From positions 372,001 to 436,000 of the forward strand of contig JAVKBW010000039.1 of the NCBI GenBank assembly GCA_040222995.1: 64,000 nucleotides of DNA, written 5' to 3'. A model generated the notes under the pieces. That model saw only the letters and a list, made by a program, of their open reading frames with translations. It did no database searches and had not been told where the DNA came from. How positions within the stretch are numbered: the first letter of the stretch is position 1; each line of letters starts with the position of its first letter. Below are positions 17,952 through 27,053 of this stretch, piece by piece. The position numbers and the translations under genes are program-made. This stretch comes from JAVKBW01 sp040222995. Its GTDB lineage: Bacteria > Pseudomonadota > Alphaproteobacteria > UBA8366 > Aestuariispiraceae.

Positions 17952-18280
17952 AGCTTTCCCTTTCCATTTTAGCCAGATCAGAGAATTTAACCTCAGCCCG
18001 CAAACGTCAACCGGTCATGCCGGCCCGGCACGGTGCAGCCCGCCGCCTGTTCCTCCGAAAAACTTGGCAAGCGCGCGCATTCGGCGCTAGGCTGACTGAC
18101 AGATAAGAAGAAAGCGTCGGCTAAGGGCCGCGCACACAGGGGGCGAAAAGCCAACCGTCTACGAAATATCGGCTAGAGCCTACCGATTGCAACAGGTCCC
18201 ACCGACGCCTGGCACAACAGAGCCAAGCCTCTGACGCTTGGCCAGCTAAGAGCGGGTCACGCTCCAGGGAGGACCTTTCC
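17952..18280. other. Divergent intergenic region with hairpin leader
   Basis: A 329 bp stretch without a supported gene between the DUF427 cluster (minus) and the EF-G-like gene (plus). The last 60 bases before the EF-G-like start could fold into two stem-loops: GCCAAGC/GCTTGGC (18222-18242, 7 bp stem) and GAGCG/CGCTC (18249-18263). The ribosome binding site GGGAGGAC follows. This could be a structured 5' leader, but it matches no riboswitch that I recognise. Confidence 0.4.
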
Positions 18281-20305
18281 ATGACTGTATCTCATCCATC
18301 GACTCCACGCGCGGCCCTGATCTGCGGCCCTTATCTTTCCGGGAAAACGTCCCTGCTGGAATCCATACTGGTCGAGGCGGGATCGCTGAACCGGCGCGGT
18401 TCGGTCACCGACGGCTCGACCCTCGGTGACGGCAACGACGAAGCGCGGGCGCATCAGATGTCGACAGAAATGAATGTTGCGACAACCGAGTATCTTGGCG
18501 AAACTTGGACCTTCATCGACTGCCCCGGTTCGGGCGAGCTGATCTATGAAACCATCGGCGCCATGACCATTGCCGATGTCGCCGTTGTCGTCTGCGAACC
18601 GGATCCCTCGAAAGCCGCCGCCATGGCGCCGATGCTGCGGGCGCTCGACGAAAACGACGTGCCGCACATGGTTTTCATCAACAAGATGGATCACGGTCCC
18701 GTCAGCGTTCGCGAAACGATGGAGGCGCTGCAGGGTGCATCCGCGCGGCCGCTTGTGCTGCGGGAAATTCCGATCCGCGACGGCGATACGGTAACCGGCC
18801 ATGTCGATCTGGTATCCGAACGGGCTTTCAACTGGCAGGAAGGAAAACCGTCGAGCCTGATTTCCATTCCCGATTCCGTTCAGGACAGGGAAGCGGATGC
18901 CCGGACGGAACTGCTGGAGAGCCTTGCCGACTTCGATGACGGCCTTCTGGAAAAGCTGCTGGAGGATACAGTGCCGTCCACCGATGAGGTCTACGCCAAC
19001 ATGACGAAGGATCTCGCCGGCAACCTGATCGTGCCGGTTTTTTTCGGTTCGGCGCAGAATGCGAACGGCGTCCGGCGGCTGTTGAAAGCGCTGCGTCACG
19101 ACGCGCCTGATATCGGCGCGACGGTGGCGCGGCTGGGGCTTTCCGGCGAGGATACCCGGGTCCGTGTGTTCAAGACTATCCATGCCGGACATGCCGGAAA
19201 AATCTCCATCGCCCGCATTCTGTCGGGAACTCTTTCCGACGGCGAGACGATCGGCGGCCACCGGCCGGCCGGCCTGAACAGACTGTTCGGCCAGAATCTG
19301 GAGCGGGTTACCGAGGCATCGGCGGGCGAGGTTATCGGGCTCGGCAAGATGGAAGAGGTCGCAACCGGCGATCTTCTGTCGGCCGGCGGCGCGAAGAGCC
19401 GCGATAACTGGCCGGCGCCGCCGACCCCGCTGTTCACGCTTGCAATTCAGTCGGAAAGCCGCGCCGATGACGTAAAACTGCCGGCCAACCTGCAAAAGGT
19501 TCTCGACGAAGACCCTTCCCTCAGTGCCGAACACGATGAAACCACCGGCGAATATGTTCTGCGGGGCCAGGGCGAAATGCATCTGAAGCTGGCGCTCGAG
19601 AAACTGAAAAACCGTTCGGGGCTGACCGTCATCGCCTCGCAACCGCGGGTGCCGTACAGGGAAACCATCAGAAAGACCGTGCAGAAACACGCCCGCCACA
19701 AGAAGCAATCCGGCGGACATGGCGAATTCGGCGACGTGCAGATCGATATAGCGCCGTTGGCGCGCGGGGCGGGTTTTGTGTTCGAGCAAAAAATTCACGG
19801 TGGTTCCGTACCCAAGCAGTATATCCCCGCCGTCGAGGCCGGAGCGCGCGAAGCGCTGACAAAGGGTCCGCTTGGTTTTCCGGTCGTCGATATTTCCGTA
19901 ACCCTGTTCGACGGGCAATTCCATTCCGTCGATTCCTCGGAAATGGCATTCAAGAAAGCGGGCGCGATGGCATTGCGGGAAGGACTGCCCGAAGCCCAGC
20001 CGGTTCTGCTGGAACCCATCAACAGCATCAAGATTTCCATGCCGACCGAACATACGGCCAGCATTCAGCGGATCGTTACCGGCCGGCGCGGCCAAATCAT
20101 GGGCTTCGATACGAAGGACGGATGGGATGGATGGGATGAAGTAACCTGCCAGATGCCGGCAGCGGAAATGCAGGACCTGATTATCGAGCTCCGGTCCGCC
20201 ACCCAGGGCACCGCGACTTTCGAAGCCCAGTTCGACCACCTGCAGGAATTGACCGGCAAGGATGCCGACAAGGTCGTACAGCAGCAGTCGGAAGCGGCGG
20301 CCTGA
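18281..20305 (+). CDS. Divergent elongation factor G-like GTPase (EF-G2 type)
   Basis: A 674-residue translational GTPase paralogue with all EF-G domains. G1 is GPYLSGKT (16-23), G3 is DCPGSG (80-85), G4 is NKMD (134-137) and G5 is FGSAQNANG. Domains II-V follow, with GQGEMHLKLALEKL and the domain IV segment SGGHGEFGDVQIDIAP. Two departures from canonical EF-G are visible. The catalytic histidine of G3 (DTPGH) is a serine (S84), and switch I lacks the RGITI sequence, reading HQMSTEMNVATT. GTP binding is likely; hydrolysis rate and ribosomal role may differ from EF-G. The start has GGGAGG upstream. Alphaproteobacteria carry such a second EF-G of unclear function. Confidence 0.9.
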   Translation: MTVSHPSTPRAALICGPYLSGKTSLLESILVEAGSLNRRGSVTDGSTLGDGNDEARAHQMSTEMNVATTEYLGETWTFIDCPGSGELIYETIGAMTIADVAVVVCEPDPSKAAAMAPMLRALDENDVPHMVFINKMDHGPVSVRETMEALQGASARPLVLREIPIRDGDTVTGHVDLVSERAFNWQEGKPSSLISIPDSVQDREADARTELLESLADFDDGLLEKLLEDTVPSTDEVYANMTKDLAGNLIVPVFFGSAQNANGVRRLLKALRHDAPDIGATVARLGLSGEDTRVRVFKTIHAGHAGKISIARILSGTLSDGETIGGHRPAGLNRLFGQNLERVTEASAGEVIGLGKMEEVATGDLLSAGGAKSRDNWPAPPTPLFTLAIQSESRADDVKLPANLQKVLDEDPSLSAEHDETTGEYVLRGQGEMHLKLALEKLKNRSGLTVIASQPRVPYRETIRKTVQKHARHKKQSGGHGEFGDVQIDIAPLARGAGFVFEQKIHGGSVPKQYIPAVEAGAREALTKGPLGFPVVDISVTLFDGQFHSVDSSEMAFKKAGAMALREGLPEAQPVLLEPINSIKISMPTEHTASIQRIVTGRRGQIMGFDTKDGWDGWDEVTCQMPAAEMQDLIIELRSATQGTATFEAQFDHLQELTGKDADKVVQQQSEAAA

Positions 20306-20442
20306 CTGACTGGAATCGCAACCGCGAGGCCGAAAACAGCCCGCAGGCTGGAAACGGGTTGGGAATCGATGTCTGTATTGTTACATATTTGTTTCAATTG
20401 TGTTTCGTCTGATGTCATTCCTTCCCGTATCGGTTCCAGTCA

Positions 20443-21936
20443 TTGCCCAACCCCGTTAAGAAACCTGAACATCGTTATGTAAACGATCTGCGACGGTTCG
20501 GATTCACGCAAAATCAGGTTCTGGTCATCCGGAGCATGATCATTCCGGTCGGCCTGGCTGTGGTATTCCTTTCTGCAGTAGGCGTACTTGTGGGCGGTAC
20601 CTACACCGCTATCAGCGAAGACTGGCTGATGATCATGGCCGCCGCCGTCGTTGGCGGTTACATGGCGCTGAATATCGGCGCGAACGATGTCGCCAACAAC
20701 ATGGGACCGGCTGTCGGGGGGCGGGTCCTGACTGTATTCAGCGCCATTGTCATCGCGGCGATCTGCGAAAGCGCCGGCGCCCTGCTCGCCGGCGGCGATG
20801 TCGTGGATACAGTATCGAAGGGCATCATCACGCCAGGTAACGACATATCAGTGGAGGCTTTCCAGCTTCTCATGCTGAGCGCTCTGTTCGCCGCCGCCCT
20901 CTGGATCAATCTGGCGACAATGCTCGGTGCGCCGGTATCGACAACGCATTCGATCGTCGGCGGCGTGCTGGGCGCCGGGGTCGCGGCAGCCGGTGTCGGG
21001 CTGGTGAACTGGCCCACAATGGGGGCGATCGCTGCGAGCTGGGTCATCTCTCCGGTATTCGGCGCGGTCGTGGCGGCGGCGTTACTGCATATGATTAAAA
21101 CCAATATCATTTACCGGAAGGACCGACGCCAGGCCGCCGCGACCTGGGTGCCGATTCTCATCGCCGTCATGGCGTCGGCGTTCGCGGCCTATATGGCGAT
21201 GAAGGGCCTGAAGAAAGTGTGGCGGCCTTCCGTTCTGGAAGTCGTCCTGCTGTCGACGGCGACATTCGGCCTGGTGTGGATGCTTGCCAGGCCTTACGTC
21301 GGCCGTCGCGTCGCCAAAATCGGCAGCAAGAAAAGGGACATCTACAAGCTTTTCGATCTGCCGCTGATTATCGGTGCGGCGCTGCTTTCCTTCGCGCATG
21401 GCGCAAATGATGTCGCCAACGCGGTCGGCCCGCTGGCGGCGATCGTATCGACCGTCAACGACACGACCGGTATCGCCGCCAGTGTCTCGATACCCCTTTG
21501 GGTCATGGTTGTGGGCGCCTTCGGCATCTCACTGGGTCTGGGCCTTTTCGGACCGAAGCTGATCTCGGTTGTCGGCGAAAAAATCACCCGCCTCAATTCG
21601 CCCCGCGCCTATTGCGTCGCCCTGTCGGCGGCGATCACCGTGCTGATCGCGACGACAATGGGCCTGCCGGTCAGTTCAACCCATATTGCCGTCGGTGCGG
21701 TTTTCGGTGTCGGATTTCTGCGCGAATACAGGGAGAACCCGAACAGGCGCAAGCGCCGGCCGGGCCACAAGCTGAACGCCACCGCCGAAGATGCGTTCAA
21801 TAGCAGAAATGTGCGGAAATCACGGCTGCTGGTCCGCCGGCGCTATGTCTTTTCCATCGCCGCGGCCTGGGTCGTCACCGTGCCTGCGTCAGCAGCTCTC
21901 GCTGCGCTGATTTATACTGTTCTGCGGATTCTCTGA
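20443..21936 (+). CDS. pitA: Inorganic phosphate transporter, PiT family
   Basis: A PiT-type Pi:cation symporter with the duplicated signature GANDVANNMGPA (79-90) and GANDVANAVGPL (about 320-331). The hydrophobic segments fall in two halves with a polar loop between. Start choice is uncertain: no ATG is available upstream of the TTG at 20443 (497 residues), and the next in-frame ATG is about residue 32. The N-terminal tail of about 30 polar residues is longer than usual. The 3' end overlaps the convergent NUDIX gene by 62 bp. Confidence 0.9.
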   Translation: MPNPVKKPEHRYVNDLRRFGFTQNQVLVIRSMIIPVGLAVVFLSAVGVLVGGTYTAISEDWLMIMAAAVVGGYMALNIGANDVANNMGPAVGGRVLTVFSAIVIAAICESAGALLAGGDVVDTVSKGIITPGNDISVEAFQLLMLSALFAAALWINLATMLGAPVSTTHSIVGGVLGAGVAAAGVGLVNWPTMGAIAASWVISPVFGAVVAAALLHMIKTNIIYRKDRRQAAATWVPILIAVMASAFAAYMAMKGLKKVWRPSVLEVVLLSTATFGLVWMLARPYVGRRVAKIGSKKRDIYKLFDLPLIIGAALLSFAHGANDVANAVGPLAAIVSTVNDTTGIAASVSIPLWVMVVGAFGISLGLGLFGPKLISVVGEKITRLNSPRAYCVALSAAITVLIATTMGLPVSSTHIAVGAVFGVGFLREYRENPNRRKRRPGHKLNATAEDAFNSRNVRKSRLLVRRRYVFSIAAAWVVTVPASAALAALIYTVLRIL

Positions 21937-22369
21937 TCCAGCCGCTCAGCCCTTCAAACTGCCGTATCAGGTCGAGCAGGTCTTCCCTGTAGGCGACTTT
22001 GGGCGCGTCTTCGATCAGTGCCCAGTGGCGCTGGCGTTTCTTGCGTTCCGGCCATTCGTCGGCCTGTTCGGTCACCAGAAAAGGATAATACGTCACCGGA
22101 ATTCGTGTGATCCCGTCGTCGGCCTGCCGGGTGATCGAGATCGTCATCGGAAAATTTTCGAATACGACCCCCCGCACGCCCGCTTCTTCGAATCCTTCCC
22201 GTTGGCACGTATCGTGGTGCGTTTCGCCTTCTTCCTGCCGTCCTTTCGGCAGAATCCAACGCCCGCGCGTCTGAGACGTGACGAAAAGCAAGGCAATCGC
22301 ATCCTCTTTGGTATCGAATGGAATAATGCCGACCCGATGCATTTCCGCCCCTTTCAGTTCCGTGAACAA
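21875..22369 (-). CDS. NUDIX hydrolase
   Basis: A 164-residue NUDIX pyrophosphohydrolase. The box runs from G43 to V65, with G43, E49, R57, E58, E61, E62 and G64 at consensus spacing (REGFEEAGV at its end). The preceding RWILPKGRQEEGE resembles diphosphoinositol/diadenosine polyphosphate hydrolases. The start ATG is at 22369; a second ATG lies nine codons later. The stop lies inside the convergent phosphate transporter gene. Confidence 0.9.
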   Translation of the reverse strand: MFTELKGAEMHRVGIIPFDTKEDAIALLFVTSQTRGRWILPKGRQEEGETHHDTCQREGFEEAGVRGVVFENFPMTISITRQADDGITRIPVTYYPFLVTEQADEWPERKKRQRHWALIEDAPKVAYREDLLDLIRQFEGLSGWIRESAEQYKSAQRELLTQAR

Positions 22370-22385
22370 GAATTATAGCAGATTC

Positions 22386-22411
22386 GACAATCAGATTGGC
22401 CGTTGATTGTC
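22386..22411. promoter_or_regulatory. Perfect 8-bp inverted repeat between divergent genes
   Basis: GACAATCA, ten bases, TGATTGTC, in the gap between the NUDIX gene (minus) and the M23 peptidase gene (plus). A further GACAATC occurs at about 22435. It could be an operator or a hairpin in the NUDIX leader; the sequence alone does not decide. Confidence 0.35.
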
Positions 22412-22550
22412 CGCAGGCGATGCAGTATGCAACGACAATCCTTGCAATGGAACCCGAATCCGGGTAACGAATTCCTGCGAAAAGTGATTGTTTTTCAAGG
22501 CGTCAAAAGGTGATCTTGAGTCTTGGAATTGCTTGAGATACATAAAGTTC

Positions 22551-23927
22551 ATGCTACGTGATCAATATCCGGCCTGGCGGCGCGGCACAGATAAAAAAGT
22601 TTCTCCCGTTGCGCGACGCGGGCGGTTTTTTGCCGCCGGTATGGTCGCCGTATCGGTTGCTGCCGTCGCAGCTTTTTTCAGTTGGTCCGAAAGCCCTGAA
22701 GCCGTTGTGCTCGGGCCTGAAGTACCCGGGCTGGAGGAAGCGCCGCCGCCGGCAGCCGCTGCCGTCACCCAGGTTTCCGAAGAAGCGCTTTCGGCTGAAA
22801 TTGCCCGGATTCTCAAGGTGAACAGCGGCGACACCCTGATGAAACTGCTGCAGCATGAAGGCATCGACCGCAAAGTGGCCTACGACGCCATTGAGGCGAT
22901 GAAAGAGGTTTTCGATCCGCGCGGCCTTAAGGCGGGACAGGAATTGAGCCTCGTCATCGTTCCGCAGGATGACAGTGACGGCACAAGGTTTGTTTCCCTG
23001 AACATGGCGGAAACGCCGGTCAGAGACATCGCGGTTGTCGCCACGGATGATGGCGGCTTCAAGGCGGAAGTGATCGACCGGCCGACCGAACGGCTGCTGG
23101 AGCGCACCGAAGGAACAATCGATTCAAGCCTCTACGAAGCAGCCTTGAAAGCCTCGGTTCCCATTCGGGTTTTGGCCGATCTGATTAATGTTTTCAGCTT
23201 CGATGTGGATTTTCAGCGCGAGATCCAGAAGGACGACGGCTTTGCACTGATGTATGAATCGATCGTCGACGACAGGGGCGAAGTCGTCGACAACGGCGCC
23301 GTGCTGATCGGCGAAATGACACTGAGCGGCAAGACCCGCCGGTATTATCGCTACAAAGGTCGCGACGGTTTCGTCGACTACTTCAACGAAAAAGGCCAAA
23401 GCGTTCGCAAGGCTCTGCTTCGGACACCGGTTGAAGGCGCACGGATTTCATCGGGCTTTGGCAAGCGGAAACATCCGGTACTCGGCTATACCAAGATGCA
23501 CAAGGGCCTGGACTTTGCCGCACCGACGGGAACCCCGATCTTCGCCGCCGGCAACGGAACCGTGGAAGCGGCCGGCTGGAACGGTGGGTATGGCAAATAC
23601 ATCCGCATCCGCCACAATGGAACCTTCAAAACCGCCTATGCGCATCTGTCGCGGATCGACAAGCGCATCAAGGCTGGCGCCCGTGTCACGCAACGGCAGA
23701 TCATCGGGTATGTCGGCACGACAGGCCGGTCGACCGGCCCGCATCTTCACTACGAAGTCCACAAGAACGGCAAACAGACCAACCCGCTGGGCGTAAAACT
23801 GCCGACGGGGCGTACCCTGAATGGCGCCGAACTGGCTGAATTCCAGCGTTATCGGGCGAAGCTGGAAGCGCAATATGCCGAAATCGGTACCGGCACACGC
23901 GTCGCCAAGGCCGACACCTCTGAATAA
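22551..23927 (+). CDS. M23 family murein endopeptidase, membrane-anchored
   Basis: A 458-residue LytM/M23 peptidase that cleaves peptidoglycan cross-links in the periplasm. The ATG at 22551 is preferred over an upstream TTG at 22488 because it starts the protein directly before a single N-terminal helix (FFAAGMVAVSVAAVAAFF). A proline/alanine linker follows, then a LysM/OapA-like region (VNSGDTLMKLLQHEGIDRKV). The C-terminal LytM domain has the zinc and catalytic motifs MHKGLDFAAP, YAHLSR and HLHYEVHKNG, as expected of an active enzyme. Confidence 0.92.
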   Translation: MLRDQYPAWRRGTDKKVSPVARRGRFFAAGMVAVSVAAVAAFFSWSESPEAVVLGPEVPGLEEAPPPAAAAVTQVSEEALSAEIARILKVNSGDTLMKLLQHEGIDRKVAYDAIEAMKEVFDPRGLKAGQELSLVIVPQDDSDGTRFVSLNMAETPVRDIAVVATDDGGFKAEVIDRPTERLLERTEGTIDSSLYEAALKASVPIRVLADLINVFSFDVDFQREIQKDDGFALMYESIVDDRGEVVDNGAVLIGEMTLSGKTRRYYRYKGRDGFVDYFNEKGQSVRKALLRTPVEGARISSGFGKRKHPVLGYTKMHKGLDFAAPTGTPIFAAGNGTVEAAGWNGGYGKYIRIRHNGTFKTAYAHLSRIDKRIKAGARVTQRQIIGYVGTTGRSTGPHLHYEVHKNGKQTNPLGVKLPTGRTLNGAELAEFQRYRAKLEAQYAEIGTGTRVAKADTSE

Positions 23928-23961
23928 CCAACAGAGCGGTTCGCGCTTCTTCCAACCCGTT

Positions 23962-25743
23962 CTATATCGGCCAGAATACGAGAATCAACGGGACCGATGC
24001 GGAAACAATCAGTATTTCCAGCGGTAGTCCGACACGCCAGTAATCGCCGAAGCGGTAGGCGCCCGGGCCCATGATCAGGGCATTGTTCTGATGCCCGATC
24101 GGCGTCAGGAAGGCACAGGACGCGCCAATCGCCACCGCCATCAGAAACGGATCCGGCGAAAGGTCGAGTGCTTGCGCCACGGAAATTCCGATCGGCGCCA
24201 TCACAACGGTTGTCGCCGCATTATTGAGAACATCCGACAGGGTCATCGTAACAACCAGCAGCAGGGCGATCAGAAAGGCCGGTCCCGCGACCCCCGCCAT
24301 GCCGGCAATCGAATCCGCAACCAGGGATGTTACGCCTGTCGTTTCCATCGCCCCGCCTATCGGGATCAAGGCGCCCAGCAGCACGATAACCGGCCAGTCG
24401 ATTGACGTGTACATCTCCCGGACGGGAAGGATACCCAATAAAACGACGCCGATGATCGCGCCGGAAAACGCGACGGCGATCGGCAGAAGACCAGTCGCAG
24501 CCACGCCCACGGCCACCGCGAACAATCCGACGGCCATAGCCGCCCGTCTTTCCGTACCGACCGAAACGGACCGTTCGGCCAGAGGCAGACATCCAAGGCG
24601 CTGTAGAGCGTCAGGCACATCGTTTTCCAGACCTTCGACCAGAATGACATCGCCGGCCCGCAGTCTGAAATCGTTCAGGCGTCCGCGTGATGCCTCGCCC
24701 TGGCGGGATATTCCCAACAGGGTCACGTTGTACCGGCCCCTGAGGCGCAGTGAGCCGACGGTACGCCCGATAATGCTGGAGCCCTGCTGCACTACAGCTT
24801 CCGAAAAAACGGCCTGTTTCGCCTTCACAAGGATCGACTTGTCCGGCTTCGTCCCGGCCATCCGCAACCCCAGCTTCTGCACGAAAGCATCGAGCTCCTC
24901 CGCCGACCCCTGAACGATCAGCCGGTCGTGACCAGTCAGCGGTTCGTGCTGCGGCGGCCTGGGATAGTGACGTTTGCGGCGCACCAGCCCGACAATCGCA
25001 ACATCGATATCCTCTGTCAGCTTTTCCAGTTCGGAGAGGGTTTTGCCATGCGCTTCCGACGCTTTTGGAACGGCAAGTTCGGAAAGATAAGCGTCGATCT
25101 GGAACGGGTCGGTCAGACCGCTTTTCTCGTCACCGTGAAAAGGAATGAGCCGCCAGCCAACAAAGGTAACGAACAAGGTTCCCAACAAGGCGACGGGCAG
25201 CCCGACATAGGCAAAATCGAACATGGCGAAACCTTCGCCCAGGGAATCCGCCCGGATTGTGGCGATCAGGATATTCGGCGGCGTGCCGATCAGCGTCACC
25301 ATGCCACCGAGGATAGAGGCGAACGCCACGGGCATCAGAATAAGTTTCGGCGAGCGTTTGACGCGCCGGCAGGAATCCATGGCGACCGGCATCAGCAGCG
25401 CCAATGCGCCGACATTGTTCATAAAGCCGGAAAGTCCTGCAGCGACACTGGCGAGGGAGCCGATCTGTCGAATCGGCGTGCCGGAAAAATTCTTGATTCT
25501 TTCCGTGATGATATGCACCGCGCCGGACTGCTGGAGCGCCCGGCTCATCATCAGCACGGCGGCAACGGTTATCACGGCGGGATGACCAAACCCGGAAAAC
25601 GCCTTTTCCGCCGGAACAAGGCCCAGCGCGACCGCAACGACCAGACCGCCCACTGCAACGATGTCATATCGAACCCGGCCCCAGACGAACATCGCCAGGA
25701 GCACGATCAGTATCAGGCCGATCGCCGCTTGGTCGAACATCAT
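23962..25743 (-). CDS. SLC13/ArsB-like anion permease with two RCK_C domains
   Basis: A 593-residue transporter with two six-helix halves flanking two TrkA_C/RCK_C-like cytoplasmic domains at about residues 200-400 (LSELEKLTEDIDVAIVGLVR, then IGRTVGSLRLRGRYNVTLLG). The motif TLIGTPPNILIA and the C-terminal copy TPIGHQNNALIMGPG are family signatures. Substrates in the family include sulfate, citrate and other anions; the substrate here is unknown. The ATGATG start at 25743 overlaps the carboxypeptidase stop, so the two are coupled. Confidence 0.85.
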   Translation of the reverse strand: MMFDQAAIGLILIVLLAMFVWGRVRYDIVAVGGLVVAVALGLVPAEKAFSGFGHPAVITVAAVLMMSRALQQSGAVHIITERIKNFSGTPIRQIGSLASVAAGLSGFMNNVGALALLMPVAMDSCRRVKRSPKLILMPVAFASILGGMVTLIGTPPNILIATIRADSLGEGFAMFDFAYVGLPVALLGTLFVTFVGWRLIPFHGDEKSGLTDPFQIDAYLSELAVPKASEAHGKTLSELEKLTEDIDVAIVGLVRRKRHYPRPPQHEPLTGHDRLIVQGSAEELDAFVQKLGLRMAGTKPDKSILVKAKQAVFSEAVVQQGSSIIGRTVGSLRLRGRYNVTLLGISRQGEASRGRLNDFRLRAGDVILVEGLENDVPDALQRLGCLPLAERSVSVGTERRAAMAVGLFAVAVGVAATGLLPIAVAFSGAIIGVVLLGILPVREMYTSIDWPVIVLLGALIPIGGAMETTGVTSLVADSIAGMAGVAGPAFLIALLLVVTMTLSDVLNNAATTVVMAPIGISVAQALDLSPDPFLMAVAIGASCAFLTPIGHQNNALIMGPGAYRFGDYWRVGLPLEILIVSASVPLILVFWPI

Positions 25744-26873
25744 CGCAGCGTGTCGATCACGGCGGCCAATGCGTCGAGGCCGGATGCGCCGAGCTTGCGG
25801 CATCTTTCGGGCGACCATCCGTAGATCGGATCAGGCGCATTCGCATTGTCCTTGAACGGCATTTCCAGAGTCATGGAAAGACAGTTGAACTTGCTGGCAA
25901 TATGCGCCGAACAGAGTTTCATATTCGCTTTTCCGGGCTGGGCTTTCGGATATCCGTGCTCGCGCTGAAAATCGGGATTGGCGCGTAACAGCGCCGCTTC
26001 ATAGGTTTCCCGATTGGAAATCTGCCTTTTGGTGACGCTGGGAATGGCATCGGCGCCTGCGATGAAATTATAGGGCAGGCCTTCGTCACCATGCACGTCG
26101 AGGCTGAAGTCGACACCGGTTTCCGTCATCTTTCCTTCAACGAAATAGACCTCCGGGCTTGTTTCTTTATCCGGTTCCGCCCAGACGCGGTTCAGGTTCA
26201 TCCCGGCCGCGTTGTTTCTGAGATGGCCGCGGCGACTTCCGTCCGGGTTCATGTTCGGCACGACATACATAACACCGCGGTCGAGTATTGTGCGGGCAAT
26301 CGGATCGTCCGGATCGAGAATACGGTTCAGAAATCCTTCCATCCACCATTCCGCCATGCTTTCGCCGGGGTGCTGGCGGGCGATGGTCCACAGCTTCAGT
26401 TTTTCAGGCTTATCGTCGCCGATAATCAGAAGATCGATTTCCTCGCCATCGACGGTCCGGCCGAGAACCTCGAGCCTGCATTTCGGATCGGTTTGACAGG
26501 CGGCGACAAGATCGCGGTGCCGTTCACGCGAATACGGAGCGAAATATGCGAAATAGACAGAATCGGCTTCAGGCGTGATCGATAGTATCAGCGCGCCGTC
26601 CCTGTATTCCGTATCGATGCGGAACCATTCGTCCCGGTCATAGGAAGCGCAGGCCCGGTATCCTTCCCACCCCTTTGTGTAGCTCGCCTGTCCGGCGTTT
26701 TCGATCACCAGCCGGCATTCGACGCCGCGTGCGCCGGTCATCCGGAAGTGGAACCACTGAAAAAACCCCTCGGGTCCTTCATCCTTGCGAATTGCCAGAC
26801 GAATGTTTCCGGGATCGCCGGCATCAAGGCAGTCAATATTTCCGGAATCGAAATTGTCGGCGATTGTAATCAC
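25740..26873 (-). CDS. M14-type cytosolic carboxypeptidase-like protein
   Basis: A 377-residue zinc carboxypeptidase of the CCP-like M14 subfamily. An N-terminal beta domain with QWFHFRMTG precedes the catalytic domain. Zinc ligands are in ARQHPGESMAEWW (H and E) and LDVHGDEG (H). The catalytic Glu is in SMTLEMPFKD, and the substrate arginine is probably in LNRVW. The CCP-like N-domain and lack of a signal peptide argue for a cytoplasmic peptide- or glutamate-chain-trimming enzyme. It is coupled to the anion permease downstream. Confidence 0.87.
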   Translation of the reverse strand: MITIADNFDSGNIDCLDAGDPGNIRLAIRKDEGPEGFFQWFHFRMTGARGVECRLVIENAGQASYTKGWEGYRACASYDRDEWFRIDTEYRDGALILSITPEADSVYFAYFAPYSRERHRDLVAACQTDPKCRLEVLGRTVDGEEIDLLIIGDDKPEKLKLWTIARQHPGESMAEWWMEGFLNRILDPDDPIARTILDRGVMYVVPNMNPDGSRRGHLRNNAAGMNLNRVWAEPDKETSPEVYFVEGKMTETGVDFSLDVHGDEGLPYNFIAGADAIPSVTKRQISNRETYEAALLRANPDFQREHGYPKAQPGKANMKLCSAHIASKFNCLSMTLEMPFKDNANAPDPIYGWSPERCRKLGASGLDALAAVIDTLR

Positions 26874-27053
26874 GAAGGCGTCTCCCAGTGTTCATATTGC
26901 GGTGCAGGCAAGCATATCGTTGACAACCTGCATCGAAAACGAAAAATCATTCACTGTGTAGCAACCTGATAACGCCGCAACCGGTCACTGGTTCCACTGG
27001 GAGGTGGCTCGGACGTATTGCCGAACCGGAATGAACGCTACAGAAAATGGATG

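Noticed and set aside
17952..18280. tRNA or known riboswitch in the EF-G leader
   Set aside because: No cloverleaf, no TTCGA-type T-loop in place, no recognisable aptamer core.
18257..20239. 660-codon open frame antisense to the EF-G-like gene
   Set aside because: It mirrors codon bias of the real gene, has no family features, and the plus-strand frame has full EF-G domains.
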